The notes: generated by a model from the sequence alone, not told the origin. 54,095 nt of DNA from Acidobacteriota bacterium (GCA_025354525.1 JANXMS010000399.1:1-54095); one strand, 5' to 3'; shown: positions 24,636 to 34,286, numbered from the stretch's first letter. Numbers and translations: made by a program.

Positions 24636-25295
24636 CTACATCACTCCGTATTTCGCGAAGGCTTCCACCGTGCTCATCCCGTTCTGGATGGCGATGCGGA
24701 CCAGGCTTTCGCCTTCCAGCTTTTCGAGCGCGCGGCGAATGCACTCTTCCTCAGCTGCTCGCGGCACCACCAAAACCCCATCGCGGTCGCCAAAGATTAA
24801 GTCGCCCGGAGAGACGTTAACCTGGCCGAACTGGATCGCGACGCGGAAGTCGGCGACCTCCCCGCGGGGGCCTTGATCCTGGGCGTAGCAACCGGTGGAG
24901 AAGACGGGCATGCCAACTGCGAGGATACCGGCGGTGTCCCGAGAGTAGCCGTCCATCACGGCTCCGGCCGCGCCTAACTGATGGGCACGGGTCGACATGA
25001 GTTCGCCCCAAAGGGCATACGGAGGCATCCCCGCGGCGGCCACATAAACTTCGAGCGGCTTAAGATCGTCGAGCGCCTCCAGCATCAGGCCGAATGGCTT
25101 GCGGAGCGGGTCGGCGTCCTCGGGCAGCGTGATCTCAAGAACCGGCATCGCGCGGCCTGCGACGATCATGTCGTCCCGCAGCGGCGGGGGTAGAAACTGG
25201 TGCAGCAGGCCCATCTTGTCGAGGACATCGCCCAACAAGGCGCTGAATACGCGCTCCCGCAACATCGACATTAATTCAAAATCATTCGGCAACAT
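24636..25295 (-). CDS. RraA-like protein (HMG/CHA aldolase or regulator fold)
   Basis: A 219-residue member of the RraA/MenG-like superfamily. These proteins include 4-hydroxy-4-methyl-2-oxoglutarate aldolase and RNase E inhibitors. The family segments are ALLGDVLDKMG (19-29), MIVAGRAM, GAAGAVMDGYSRDT (with the conserved Gly-Arg/Asp type site), MPVFSTGCYAQDQGPRG and VSPGDLIFGDRDGVLVVP (162-179). The metal-site residues Asp115 and Arg119/Asp120 in MDGYSRD look present, so aldolase or decarboxylase activity is possible. ATG 25295 is fixed by length and a GGAAG upstream. It lies between the ankyrin gene (17 nt upstream) and the SDR gene (2 nt downstream). Confidence 0.85.
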   Translation of the reverse strand: MLPNDFELMSMLRERVFSALLGDVLDKMGLLHQFLPPPLRDDMIVAGRAMPVLEITLPEDADPLRKPFGLMLEALDDLKPLEVYVAAAGMPPYALWGELMSTRAHQLGAAGAVMDGYSRDTAGILAVGMPVFSTGCYAQDQGPRGEVADFRVAIQFGQVNVSPGDLIFGDRDGVLVVPRAAEEECIRRALEKLEGESLVRIAIQNGMSTVEAFAKYGVM

Positions 25296-25312
25296 GCTCA
25301 GGTTCGCTTCCT

Positions 25313-26482
25313 TTAAAGGATTTCGGCCAATTCCGTATACCCATTTTCCTTGGCGATCTCGCGAGGGGATTTGCCCGACTTGTTGCGGAGCCGTCGGTTC
25401 GCCCCGCGTTCGAGCAAAAGTTCGACCACGGCTAACCTTCCCCAAGAGGCGGCGAGAAAGAGTGCCGTCGCACCAGTCTCTCGCTCCTGCAGGTCGATTG
25501 ACGCGCCTCGGTCGAGCAGCAGCGCCGCCGCCGACCGCTGGCCAGCCAGGGCCGCATCGTGCAGCGCGCTCGCCCCAGTGGCGTTTAGCACCGTGACTTT
25601 GCTTCCCGCTCCGAGCAGCACCTGGAGAACCTCCAAGTGCCCCTTCAGCGCGGCATCGTGGAGCAGGGTGGATCCCAATCCAGTGAGCGCGTCGCCGCGA
25701 CCGCCATGGGCAATATACCACTGCACCAGCTCGATTTGCCCTGCGACCACCGCGGCTTCGAGTCGGGACTGGACCTTGTCGAGCTGGGTGCCGCCCGCCA
25801 ACAGGACGTCCGCCACCGCAACCTGGCGAAAGCGCAACGCAAGATCGAGCGGCAGAGTGCCCTCGCCGTCCAACGCGGTCGGTGACGCCCCTGCCGTTAA
25901 CAGTAGCTTGGCTGCTTCGGCGTGACCCTTCTGGGCCGCCGCGTGCAACGGCGTTGCCTTGGTGCGCGGGTTTCGATGCTTGGCGTTGGCGCCGTGCCGA
26001 AGCAAGATCGTAATGATCGTCGCCTGCCCCTTCCACGCGGCTTCTTCCAGCGGCGTCACGCCGCTTTCGTCCTCTTCGTCCACCCTCGCGCCCTTCGTGA
26101 TCAGAAACTCCACCAACTCTTCGTATCCGCGATTGGCGGCGAGGTGAAGAACTGTCGAACCCGCCCGGTCGCGCGCCTCCAATTCGGCACCGCGGTCGAG
26201 GAGCATCGCAACGATTGGCCCGCGATTGGTGATGATCGCGTAGTGGAGCGGGGTCGATCCGCCTTCGGTGTGGCGGGCATTTACGTCGGCTCCGGCCGTC
26301 AGCAGAGCTTCGATAACGTCCCGGTGTCCGCTCCAGGACGCGTCGTGAAGCGCGGTGCCCCCGAGCGTATCCGGCGCCGAGACCGGCACTCCGGAGCGCA
26401 ACAATTCCAACACACGTTGCACGTCTCCGGCGCGTGCTGCCGTATGCAGTTCACTCGCCAGCACCGGCAGCAGCGCCAGCAA
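25313..26482 (-). CDS. Ankyrin-repeat protein
   Basis: A 389-residue protein made almost entirely of about eleven ankyrin repeats, visible by their TPLHxAA-type cores: GGTALHDASWSGH, GSTPLHYAI, GSTVLHLAANRGY, GVTPLEEAAWKGQ, ATPLHAAAQKGH, GSTLLHDAALKGH, GASALHDAALAGQ, GATALFLAASWGR and others. It probably mediates protein contacts. The start is inferred as TTG 26482, 5 nt after the citrate synthase stop, giving the hydrophobic leader MLALLPVLASELHTAARAG; a GGAG lies 12 nt before it. A clear ATG is not available without entering the citrate synthase gene. The short leader may or may not be a signal peptide. Confidence 0.85.
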   Translation of the reverse strand: MLALLPVLASELHTAARAGDVQRVLELLRSGVPVSAPDTLGGTALHDASWSGHRDVIEALLTAGADVNARHTEGGSTPLHYAIITNRGPIVAMLLDRGAELEARDRAGSTVLHLAANRGYEELVEFLITKGARVDEEDESGVTPLEEAAWKGQATIITILLRHGANAKHRNPRTKATPLHAAAQKGHAEAAKLLLTAGASPTALDGEGTLPLDLALRFRQVAVADVLLAGGTQLDKVQSRLEAAVVAGQIELVQWYIAHGGRGDALTGLGSTLLHDAALKGHLEVLQVLLGAGSKVTVLNATGASALHDAALAGQRSAAALLLDRGASIDLQERETGATALFLAASWGRLAVVELLLERGANRRLRNKSGKSPREIAKENGYTELAEIL

Positions 26483-26486
26483 TCCG

Positions 26487-27758
26487 CTACTTGCGATTCT
26501 CCAAAGTGACGTAGTCGCGCTTCCCTTCGCCCAGGAAAATTTGTCGCGGGCGGCCAATTTTTTGATCCTCGTCGCCAAGCAACTCTTCCCATTGCGCGAG
26601 CCATCCGGACGTCCGGGCAACTCCGAACAGAACAGTGAACATGTCTGCCGGGAAGCCCATCGCCTCATAAATCAAGCCGGAGTAGAAATCGACGTTGGGA
26701 TATAGCTTGCGCTTGATGAAATACTCGTCGCTCAAAGCGATCCGCTCGAGTTCCACAGCCACGTCCAGGAGCGGGTTTTTGCCGGTAACAGCGAACACCG
26801 ATTCCGCCGTCTGCTTCACGATTCTGGCGCGCGGATCGTAGTTTTTGTACACCCGATGGCCAAAGCCCATTAAACGGACTTCGCCCGCCTTGACGCGGGT
26901 GATGAACTCCGGAATGTGCTCGACGCTGCCGATCTGGCGGAGCATCTTCAATACCGCCTCGTTGGCACCGCCGTGAAGAGGGCCAAAGAGCGCACCGGCG
27001 GCCGCGGAAAGCGACGTAAACGGATCGGCTTGGGAGCTTCCTACCAAACGCATGGTGGAGGTTGAACAGTTCTGCTCGTGATCAGCGTGCAGAATGAACA
27101 AAACATCGAGCGCACGCACGAGCACCGGATGCGGCTCTTTTTCAAAAAGCATGTGCACGAAATTGTCGACGAGGCCCAGTCCCGCTTTCGGCCGAATCAA
27201 CGGGAGGCCCTGTCCGCGACGGTAGGCGTATGCTGCCAGCGTCAGTACTTGGGCAATTGCCCGCAGAATAAATTCCTTGCGCACCGTTGCGTCTAAAACC
27301 TTGCGCGATTCCGGATAGGCGGCCGAGAGTGCGGCGAGGCCGGCCATCCACATCGACATCGTGTGCGCGTGCTGCTCAAATCCATCGAAGAACCGATCAA
27401 AGAAGGCCGGAAGTTCCACCCGTTCGAGCAGTTCGCCATTAAAGTGCGCCAGTTGACTGGCATTGGGCAGTTCGCCGTACAGCAGCAAATAAGCGCTTTC
27501 GATGTAGGAACCTTCGTCCAGTTGCTCAATCGGATAGCCCCGATAGTTGAGGATTCCCTTGTCGCCATCAATGAACGTGATCCGGCTTTTGCACGCCGCC
27601 GTATTCATGTAGGCGGGATCATAGGTCATCATGCCGAAATCATTGGCGTCGACTTTGACTTGCCTCAAATCGGTGGCCTTGATGGTGCCATCTTTAATGG
27701 GAAGCTCGTATGTCTTCGCGGTTCGGTTGTCGATCAGGGTAAGTGTGTCTGCAGGCAT
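26487..27758 (-). CDS. gltA: Citrate synthase
   Basis: A 423-residue citrate synthase of the TCA cycle (acetyl-CoA + oxaloacetate). Catalytic residues are all visible: His in HADHEQNCSTS, His in MGFGHRVYKNYDPRA and Asp in PNVDFYSG. GPLHGGANEAVL, the substrate loop, is present. It is a type II (longer, Gram-negative-like) enzyme. It is followed after only 4 nt by the ankyrin gene, an odd partner for a TCA enzyme, and lies 44 nt downstream of the thioredoxin-like gene. Confidence 0.96.
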   Translation of the reverse strand: MPADTLTLIDNRTAKTYELPIKDGTIKATDLRQVKVDANDFGMMTYDPAYMNTAACKSRITFIDGDKGILNYRGYPIEQLDEGSYIESAYLLLYGELPNASQLAHFNGELLERVELPAFFDRFFDGFEQHAHTMSMWMAGLAALSAAYPESRKVLDATVRKEFILRAIAQVLTLAAYAYRRGQGLPLIRPKAGLGLVDNFVHMLFEKEPHPVLVRALDVLFILHADHEQNCSTSTMRLVGSSQADPFTSLSAAAGALFGPLHGGANEAVLKMLRQIGSVEHIPEFITRVKAGEVRLMGFGHRVYKNYDPRARIVKQTAESVFAVTGKNPLLDVAVELERIALSDEYFIKRKLYPNVDFYSGLIYEAMGFPADMFTVLFGVARTSGWLAQWEELLGDEDQKIGRPRQIFLGEGKRDYVTLENRK

Positions 27759-27802
27759 GCCGGTAAGAGTCTCTGACAGCTTATCGAATTTTTAACGAGG
27801 AA

Positions 27803-28342
27803 CTATTTCTTTTTCGCTGCGGGCTTCGGGGCCAGCGCCTTGTCGATCTCGGCATCGAGCCCTGAGCCTTCAAAGATGCCGCGGGTAGCCTCGGAATGGC
27901 CAAAATCATTTCGGATGAACCCGCTCTGGTCTATCACGAAAAGATGAGGAACGCTCAAGGAAGGCCGCTGCGGGGTGATCATCATGTACGAGGCTGCGAC
28001 CTGCCCGCAATCGAACAGCATCGGCGAAGTGACCCCGTTCTCCGTCATGTACTTTTTTACGGTGGCTTGATTGTCAGGAGGATTGACGATGTGCAAAACG
28101 GCGATCTTGTTGCCGTATTTCTGCCTCGCCTTCTCAAGCGTGGCAGTTAAAGTCTTGCAGTGCGGACAACTCGTCTGCATGATCTCGATCAAAACCACAC
28201 GACCCCGCAGATCGGCCACATCATGATAGTTCAAGTTCAAGTCAGGCAGTGCAAACCCGGGAGCGCGCCGCCCGGAAAGTTCCCCTTCTGCGAAGAGGGG
28301 CAATAGAGTCATCAAGAGAGCAGCCAAAAGTCGGAAAAGCAT
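27803..28342 (-). CDS. TlpA/peroxiredoxin-like thioredoxin-fold protein, exported
   Basis: A 179-residue protein with signal peptide MLFRLLAALLMTLLPLFAEG and a thioredoxin fold. The active site is SCPHC (redox Cys pair, within MQTSCPHCKTL, residues about 55-65), and the cis-Pro region is VPHLFVIDQSGFI. The PDL...HDVADLRGRVVLIEI segment is of the AhpC-TSA/TlpA type. It probably acts as a periplasmic thiol oxidoreductase. A strong Shine-Dalgarno (GGAGGGG) precedes ATG 28342, and TACACT lies 11 nt before the ATG. Confidence 0.87.
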   Translation of the reverse strand: MLFRLLAALLMTLLPLFAEGELSGRRAPGFALPDLNLNYHDVADLRGRVVLIEIMQTSCPHCKTLTATLEKARQKYGNKIAVLHIVNPPDNQATVKKYMTENGVTSPMLFDCGQVAASYMMITPQRPSLSVPHLFVIDQSGFIRNDFGHSEATRGIFEGSGLDAEIDKALAPKPAAKKK

Positions 28343-28410
28343 ATTACCCCTCCAGTGTACCTCCGGCTACCTCGCGGAGTCCTCCCTGTTTCGCTTCTTG
28401 GAGAAGGAAA

Positions 28411-28438
28411 TAGAAAAGGCCACCGGTTAGGATGGCCT
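28411..28438 (-). terminator. Rho-independent terminator downstream of tRNA-Leu
   Basis: On the minus strand a 7-bp stem (28432-28438 with 28419-28425; GGCCATC and GGTGGCC, one G-T pair) and a 6-nt loop are followed by TTTT at 28415-28418. It lies just 3' of the tRNA and should end its transcript. Confidence 0.7.
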
Positions 28439-28447
28439 GGTCAAAAA

Positions 28448-28534
28448 TGGTGCGGAGGAGGGGACTTGAACCCCTACGAGATTGCTCCCGCTAGCACCTC
28501 AAGCTAGTGCGTCTGCCAATTCCGCCACCTCCGC
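28448..28534 (-). tRNA. tRNA-Leu (anticodon GAG)
   Basis: An 87-nt tRNA with the 3' CCA encoded. The acceptor arm is GCGGAGG/CCTCCGC. The D arm includes GGCGGAATTGGCAGAC. The anticodon stem CTAGC/GCTAG encloses the loop TTGAGGT with anticodon GAG. A long variable arm follows (class II tRNA), then the T arm with GGTTCAAGTCC. It lies between the secG and tlpA-like genes on the same strand. Confidence 0.95.
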
Positions 28535-28551
28535 AGTGGGGAAAACACGAT

Positions 28552-29001
28552 TTACTTCTTCTGCTGTTGTTGCGTCGGCGCAGCGTTCGGGTTTGTCAGG
28601 TCGAGCTTTTGTTCGCCAACCTTCTCGCCCTTCTCATTAAAGAGTTCCACTTTCGGCTCGGCCCCAGGAACGGTGACCGACGTTACCCCGCCTGGCTTGG
28701 TCTGGGCCGCCGCCGGATCCTTTGTAGTTTCCAGTACCGATTTCGAACTGCCACCGCCACCCTGTCTCGTCGAGATAATCGAAAGAGAAAGAGAGGTTAC
28801 CAGAAAGCAACCTGCGGCAATCGTGGTCGCCTTGCTCAACACAGTAGCGGCACCACGCGGCCCAAAGACCGTCTGAGAGCCCATGCCCCCAAATGCCCCG
28901 GCCAGATCGGCCGCCTTGCCGCTCTGCAGCAAAACCACGATCATCAGGAACAAGCAAACAATGACGTGAATCACTGTCAAGACGTAAAAGAGTATCGGCA
29001 T
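28552..29001 (-). CDS. secG: Preprotein translocase subunit SecG
   Basis: A 149-residue SecG with the usual two membrane helices ([20 protein letters not shown] at 6-25 and [20 protein letters not shown] around 58-77) and the conserved loop [16 protein letters not shown] between them. The C-terminus is an extended, Gln/Lys-rich tail (residues 80-149) ending in a QQQQKK run. ATG 29001 is chosen because the first helix follows directly; the longer frame upstream is not supported. SecG forms the SecYEG channel. The tRNA-Leu gene lies 17 nt downstream, a common partner of secG. Confidence 0.92.
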   Translation of the reverse strand: MPILFYVLTVIHVIVCLFLMIVVLLQSGKAADLAGAFGGMGSQTVFGPRGAATVLSKATTIAAGCFLVTSLSLSIISTRQGGGGSSKSVLETTKDPAAAQTKPGGVTSVTVPGAEPKVELFNEKGEKVGEQKLDLTNPNAAPTQQQQKK

Positions 29002-29033
29002 GAAACGAACTACCTCACAACAGTATAGGCTAC

Positions 29034-30200
29034 CTACCGATACGCCGCAACACCCGTCACACGTTCTCCAATCACGAGAGTGTGAATATGGTCGGTCCCT
29101 TCGTAGGTTTTCACCGTTTCGAGGTTGCACAAATGGCGCATGATCGGGTAATCGTCCATGATGCCGTTCGCCCCCAATAGGTCCCGGGCGATGCGCGCAC
29201 AGTCGAGCGCTATAGCCACGTTGTTGCGCTTCAGCATCGAAACATGGGCCGCTTCGAGCTTACCCTGATCCTTCACCCGGCCGGCATGCAAAGCCAACAA
29301 CTGCGCCTTCGTAATCTCGCTGATCATGTTCGCCAGCTTCTCTTGCACCAGTTGATGCGATGCCAGCGGCCGGTCGTTAAACTGCTTTCGCAGAATCACG
29401 TACTGGCGCGCTACTTCGTAACATTCCATCGCCGCGCCCAGCACCCCCCAGCCGATCCCGAACCGCGCCTGCGTCAGACAAGCAAGTGCACCCTTCAATC
29501 CTTTCGCGCCGGGCAGCATCGCCGACGCCGGCACCCGACAATTCGCCATCGATAACGACGACGTAACCGAAGCGCGCATCGAAAGCTTTCCGTGCAGGTC
29601 GGTGGTGGAGAACCCCGGTGTTCCCTTCTCAACCAGGAAGCCGCGAATGCCATCTTCTGTCCGGGCCCACACCAGCGCCACGTCGGCCAGCGAGCCATTC
29701 GTGATCCACGTCTTCTCGCCGTCCAGAATCCAGCCGTCTCCGTCCCGCCGCGCTTTCGTCTTCATCCCGCTTGGGTTCGAACCGAAATCCGGCTCGGTCA
29801 AACCGAAGCAGCCGATCGCCTGGCCCGTCGCCAATTGCGGCAGCCAGCGTTCCTTCTGCTCCTCGCTGCCGAACGCATGAATCGGGTACATGACTAAAGC
29901 ACCCTGCACGCTTACGAAAGATCGCAGCCCCGAGTCCGCCCGCTCCAACTCCTGCATCATTAAGCCGTACTCGACATTGCTGACGCCGGCGCACCCATAT
30001 CCCTGCAGGTTGGCGCCAAAAAAACCCATCCGCCCCAATTCCGGAATCAGCTCCATCGGAAATTGAGCGTTGTTGTAAGCGTCCTTGATCAGCGGGACCA
30101 CCCGAGCCTCGACGAATTCCCGCGTCGAACGACGTACGAGCAACTCGTCCTCGGTAAACGAAGAGTCAATCAGGAAGTAATCCACACCAGCAAAGGCCAT
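29034..30200 (-). CDS. Acyl-CoA dehydrogenase, glutaryl-CoA dehydrogenase type
   Basis: A 388-residue FAD-dependent acyl-CoA dehydrogenase. Family segments: [78 protein letters not shown], and near the end [20 protein letters not shown] followed by [14 protein letters not shown], where the Glu of YEGT is the catalytic base. This set resembles glutaryl-CoA dehydrogenase (oxidative decarboxylation in lysine/tryptophan breakdown) more than short-chain enzymes, though the substrate is not proven. It lies 32 nt upstream of secG on the same strand. Confidence 0.88.
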   Translation of the reverse strand: MAFAGVDYFLIDSSFTEDELLVRRSTREFVEARVVPLIKDAYNNAQFPMELIPELGRMGFFGANLQGYGCAGVSNVEYGLMMQELERADSGLRSFVSVQGALVMYPIHAFGSEEQKERWLPQLATGQAIGCFGLTEPDFGSNPSGMKTKARRDGDGWILDGEKTWITNGSLADVALVWARTEDGIRGFLVEKGTPGFSTTDLHGKLSMRASVTSSLSMANCRVPASAMLPGAKGLKGALACLTQARFGIGWGVLGAAMECYEVARQYVILRKQFNDRPLASHQLVQEKLANMISEITKAQLLALHAGRVKDQGKLEAAHVSMLKRNNVAIALDCARIARDLLGANGIMDDYPIMRHLCNLETVKTYEGTDHIHTLVIGERVTGVAAYR

Positions 30201-30255
30201 CCCTTTATATTGCCTGAGAGAATTTCTGGCTTCATCGCACTACCGTCGGGAAGCC

Positions 30256-32289
30256 ATGCAAACAAGAGTAATCGCACTGTGGCTAGCGCTGGCGGTCGTC
30301 GCAGGTGCCGCTGATCCCGCGTATGTCGTCCTTGAAAAGGCCTACGCCGCTCTCCGCGTCAAGCAGTTTGACCAAGCCGTCGGCTTCTTTGAACAGGCCA
30401 CCAAACTAGCGCCCGACCGAGGAGCCATTCGCAAGGATCTCGCCTATACACTCCTCAAGATCGGCGAAACCGCCGCCGCTCGGGATCAGTTCCGCCAAGC
30501 GATGGAGCTCGATCCAGCCGACCACCATGTCGCCCTCGAATATGCGTTTCTGGCCCATGAAACGCGGCAAGGCATCGAAGCCCGCCGAGTCTTTGATCGG
30601 GTGCGGAAGACAGGGGATCCCGCCAGCCGCCAGACCGCCGAGCAGGCATTTCAAAACATCGATCAACCGCTCCGGGACGGCATAGCACGCTGGCAGCAGG
30701 CCGTAGCCGCTCTGCCTGGAAACTACTCCGGTCACGAAGAGTTGGCCAAGCTTGCCGAGCAGCGCGACGAAGTCGCTCTTGCCGCCGCGCACTTTGAGAC
30801 GGCTTGGCGACTCAAGCCGACGCTGCGTATCTTCCTGCTCGATCTGGGACGCGTTTGGAAAGCCATGGGTAGGACCGAGGACGCAACCTCCGCGCTGCTG
30901 GCCGCCAGTCGAGGGACCGAGCCCCGAGTGGCGGAAGCGGCCCGCGAACTGCTGCCCCAGCGCTATCCCTATGTCTACGAATTTCGGAAGGCTCTTGCCC
31001 TTGATGAAGCCAACGTCGAACTGCGCAGGGAACTTGCCTACCTCCTGCTCGAGATGGGCAGCAAACCCGAAGCGGAAGACGAGTTCCGACGCATCGTCAG
31101 CGCTGCACCCGACGACCTGCTCTCGGTGGCCCAACTCGGCTTCCTCCGTCTCAACCGAAGCGACTTGGCCGGTGCCATGCCCTTGCTCGATCGCGTGCTC
31201 AAACAAGACGACACCGAACTCGCTGACCGGGTTCGTTTTGCACTCAAACTACCTCGGACCCTCCGCAAGCGGGCCGAGGCCCCCCAAGCCGAACGGCGCG
31301 TCGAAGCGAAAGTGCTAGCCGACAAGTCGCTCGAAAAGGGTTACATGAAAGACGCGCTGAAGTACCTCGCAATTGCCCACGAAACGGATCCGCTCGACTT
31401 CGAAGTCATGCTCAAGCTTGGCTGGGCGCACAACATCACCAAGCAGGACTCGGTGGCCGCGCGCTGGTTCGATCTCGCCCGCCGCAGCCCCGACCCAAAG
31501 GTCGCTCAGGAAGCCAACAAGGCCTACCAAAATCTTCAGTCCGCCGGTGCCCGCTTCCAGACTACTTTCTGGCTCTTCCCCATGTATAGCTCCCGTTGGC
31601 AAGACGTTTTCGCATACGGGCAATTGAAGTCGGTAGTAAAGGTGAAGGGTCCCTTGCGCCCCTACTTTTCGGCGCGTTTCGTCGGCGATGCCCGTAGCGG
31701 AACCATGGATCGGTCGCGACTGGTCGCTTCGAGTCCGCTGTACCTCTCGGAAAGCGCCGTCATCCTCGGCCTCGGCGTCGCCACGCCAGTTCATCAAGGC
31801 CTATTCGCTTGGGCCGAGGCCGGCACCGCGCTCAGCTACCTCCGACGCGACGACGTGCCTCGCGCCCGGTCCGACTATCGGGCCGGCCTCAGCCTCACCC
31901 GCTTCTACGGCCCCACCGTCCTCAATACCAAGCCCGGCTGGTTCGCTGAAACCGCCAACGACGCCGTCTACTTCAGCCGCTTCGACCACAACACAATTTT
32001 TCAAACGCAAAACAAATTCGGCCGGAACTTCGGCGGCAGCGAGGACGAAAACACCCTGCGGGCGCAATTGTTCTGGGCCATGAATCTGAACGCTGACTTA
32101 AAGCGCCAATACTGGGCCAATACGGCCGAGACCGGCCCCGGCGTCCGCTTCCGCTGGTCCGCAATGCCGCCCTCAATGGTCTTCACCGTCCAAGCTCTGC
32201 GCGGCGCTCATTTGGTCAACACCGGCAATCCACGCCGACCCAACTATTTCGACATTCGGGCGGGCTTCTGGTATGCGCTTACTCGCTAG
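30256..32289 (+). CDS. TPR protein with C-terminal outer-membrane barrel (NfrA/PelB/PgaA-like)
   Basis: A 677-residue exported protein with signal peptide (MQTRVIALWLALAVVAGAAD). It is followed by a TPR array to about residue 430 (repeats such as AYTLLKIGETAAARDQFRQA and AWRLKPTLRIFLLDLGRVW). The C-terminal region, from about 440, is rich in alternating beta strands and ends with an aromatic pattern (FDIRAGFWYALTR), as in outer-membrane porins. This architecture matches the export porins of exopolysaccharide systems (PgaA, PelB, BcsC) and NfrA. The next gene, overlapping by 17 nt, is glycosidase-like. No synthase or polymerase gene lies nearby. Confidence 0.75.
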   Translation: MQTRVIALWLALAVVAGAADPAYVVLEKAYAALRVKQFDQAVGFFEQATKLAPDRGAIRKDLAYTLLKIGETAAARDQFRQAMELDPADHHVALEYAFLAHETRQGIEARRVFDRVRKTGDPASRQTAEQAFQNIDQPLRDGIARWQQAVAALPGNYSGHEELAKLAEQRDEVALAAAHFETAWRLKPTLRIFLLDLGRVWKAMGRTEDATSALLAASRGTEPRVAEAARELLPQRYPYVYEFRKALALDEANVELRRELAYLLLEMGSKPEAEDEFRRIVSAAPDDLLSVAQLGFLRLNRSDLAGAMPLLDRVLKQDDTELADRVRFALKLPRTLRKRAEAPQAERRVEAKVLADKSLEKGYMKDALKYLAIAHETDPLDFEVMLKLGWAHNITKQDSVAARWFDLARRSPDPKVAQEANKAYQNLQSAGARFQTTFWLFPMYSSRWQDVFAYGQLKSVVKVKGPLRPYFSARFVGDARSGTMDRSRLVASSPLYLSESAVILGLGVATPVHQGLFAWAEAGTALSYLRRDDVPRARSDYRAGLSLTRFYGPTVLNTKPGWFAETANDAVYFSRFDHNTIFQTQNKFGRNFGGSEDENTLRAQLFWAMNLNADLKRQYWANTAETGPGVRFRWSAMPPSMVFTVQALRGAHLVNTGNPRRPNYFDIRAGFWYALTR

Positions 32290-34267
32290 TCTTCTTCTCT
32301 CCAGCCTGGCTCTCGAAGCCGGCCGACCCGCGTTCCAATACGCATTTCACGTCGTGGGCGACGAGCCGACTTCGTGGCCGGCGATCCTGGGATCCATCGG
32401 GATGATGCCCGCCGCCGACGGGTCTTCAAGTCTCATCGTGCTCCCCGGCGGAACCGCCGCCGCGCCCGCCTCCTGGTTACCCCGCATTGAGGCTGGAGCG
32501 CTAGTCATCATCGAAGGCGAAAGCCCCCTCGCTGAAGCCCTAGGCATCCGACCCACCACGAAGCGGGTGCCAACACGCAGCCTAATCGACCGCGCTGACC
32601 CTAAATTGCCCATTGTCTGGGAAAAGTCGATCAACCTGCCGCACTACGAAGTGCCAGCCGACGCCAGCATTTACGCACACGAACGATGGTCGAAGGCACC
32701 CCTGATGGTCGGCATCCGACGCGGTGCGGGTGCCGTTCTCTGGCTCGCCGTAACGCCCGGCAAAGAGGGCCATGAACGCTTCCCCTACACACTCCAGGCC
32801 CTCACCGATCTGGGCCTTCAGCCGCCCTACCGCAGCGGCCGCCTCTGGGCCTTTTTCGATTCCTCCTACCGCCTGCGCGTCGACCCCGACTACTTCGCCG
32901 AACGGTGGCGTCGCGCCGGCATCGGAGCGCTTCACGTCGCGGCCTGGCACTATCACGACCGCGACGCAGGTCGCGACGAGTACCTCCGCAAGCTCATTGA
33001 GGCTTGCCACAAGCGAGCCATCCTGGTCTACGCATGGGTCGAACTTCCCCATGTGAGCGAGCAGTTCTGGCACCAACATCCCGAATGGCGAGAGAAAACG
33101 GCGCTCTTGCAGGACGCCCAACTCGATTGGCGAAAGCTGATGAACCTCCAACACCCCGAATGTGTCAAAGCCATCGCCGGGGGCCTCTCGGACCTCGTCC
33201 GCCGCTTTGACTGGGACGGCATCAATCTCGCCGAACTCTATTTCGAATCGCTCGAAGGCATCGACAACCCGGCCCGTTTCACACCCTTCAACGACAACGT
33301 CCGCGCCGCGTTCAAGAGCCAACACGGCGTCGATCCACTCACTATCGTCACCGAGAAAAAGCACGAACTTCGCAGCGCTTGGCTCGACTACCGCGCCCGT
33401 CTCGCCCAACAGATGCAAGAAGAATGGCTCGCCCGCGTCGAAGCCGAGCGGAAGCGGAAGCCCCATCTCGATATCGTGCTCACCCACGTCGATGATCGAT
33501 TCGATACTCGCATGCGCGAACTGATCGGAGCCGACGCCGGCCGCCTACTGCCCCTGCTAGAAAAGCACGATTTCACGTTCCTCATTGAAGATCCGGCCAC
33601 CATCTGGCACCTGGGTCCCCAGCGCTATCCGCAGATCGCCGAGAAGTATCGTCCCCTCACCTCCCATAGCGAAAAATTGGCGATCGACATCAACATCGTC
33701 GAACGCTACCAGGACGTCTACCCCACCAAACAACAAACCGGCACCGAACTGTTCCAACTCGTACACCTCTCGTCAAAGGCATTCAGTCGGGTAGCACTCT
33801 ACTTTGAAAACTCGATCCTGCCGCAGGATCTGCCGCTGCTTGCCTCCTCTTCGGTCGATGTTCAAAAGGTCGAACGGGTCGCCAACCGTCTTGTCCTGGA
33901 AACCCCACGCGGCGTCGGAATCCCATGGCGAGGGCCGGCGCTGGTGAACGGTCGCGTTTGGCCGATCGCCGATGAGACAACCCTCTGGCTCCCTCCCGGA
34001 CCCGTCGCGGTAGAAGCCTCGTCGGTCGAGCCACCCTTGCGAGTGCTGGACTTTAATGGCGATCTCAAGTCCGCTGCCGTTCAGGGCAGTTCAGTGGATG
34101 TGGCTTATCAAAGCTCCGGTCGGGCCATCGCAATCCTCGATCGCCGACCCGTCAGCATCGAAATCGACGGTGCCCCCGCGCAGCCGATCATCCTGGAAAC
34201 GCTGCCGGGCCGCTTCGCGCTCCTGCTCCCCCGCGGCCAACACCTAGTCACTTTCTGCTCCCGCTAA
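32273..34267 (+). CDS. Exported glycoside-hydrolase-like protein with TIM barrel
   Basis: A 664-residue protein with signal peptide (MRLLASLLLSSLALEAGRP). Residues about 25-185 form an alpha/beta domain with LIVLPGGTAAAPASWL, of glutamine-amidotransferase-like appearance. Residues about 190-530 form a TIM-barrel hydrolase domain: LWAFFDSSYRLRVDPDYFAE, GIGALHVAAWHYHDRD, VYAWVELPHVSEQFW and DWDGINLAELYFES, where the acidic residues at the ends of strands (Asp315, Glu321, Glu325) are candidates for catalysis. The last 120 residues are beta-rich. It resembles the hydrolase partners of exopolysaccharide porins (PgaB GH153, PelA) without their deacetylase domain. It overlaps the porin gene by 17 nt. 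Confidence 0.72.
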   Translation: MRLLASLLLSSLALEAGRPAFQYAFHVVGDEPTSWPAILGSIGMMPAADGSSSLIVLPGGTAAAPASWLPRIEAGALVIIEGESPLAEALGIRPTTKRVPTRSLIDRADPKLPIVWEKSINLPHYEVPADASIYAHERWSKAPLMVGIRRGAGAVLWLAVTPGKEGHERFPYTLQALTDLGLQPPYRSGRLWAFFDSSYRLRVDPDYFAERWRRAGIGALHVAAWHYHDRDAGRDEYLRKLIEACHKRAILVYAWVELPHVSEQFWHQHPEWREKTALLQDAQLDWRKLMNLQHPECVKAIAGGLSDLVRRFDWDGINLAELYFESLEGIDNPARFTPFNDNVRAAFKSQHGVDPLTIVTEKKHELRSAWLDYRARLAQQMQEEWLARVEAERKRKPHLDIVLTHVDDRFDTRMRELIGADAGRLLPLLEKHDFTFLIEDPATIWHLGPQRYPQIAEKYRPLTSHSEKLAIDINIVERYQDVYPTKQQTGTELFQLVHLSSKAFSRVALYFENSILPQDLPLLASSSVDVQKVERVANRLVLETPRGVGIPWRGPALVNGRVWPIADETTLWLPPGPVAVEASSVEPPLRVLDFNGDLKSAAVQGSSVDVAYQSSGRAIAILDRRPVSIEIDGAPAQPIILETLPGRFALLLPRGQHLVTFCSR

Positions 34268-34286
34268 CGGTTACCTTCCGCGGCCG

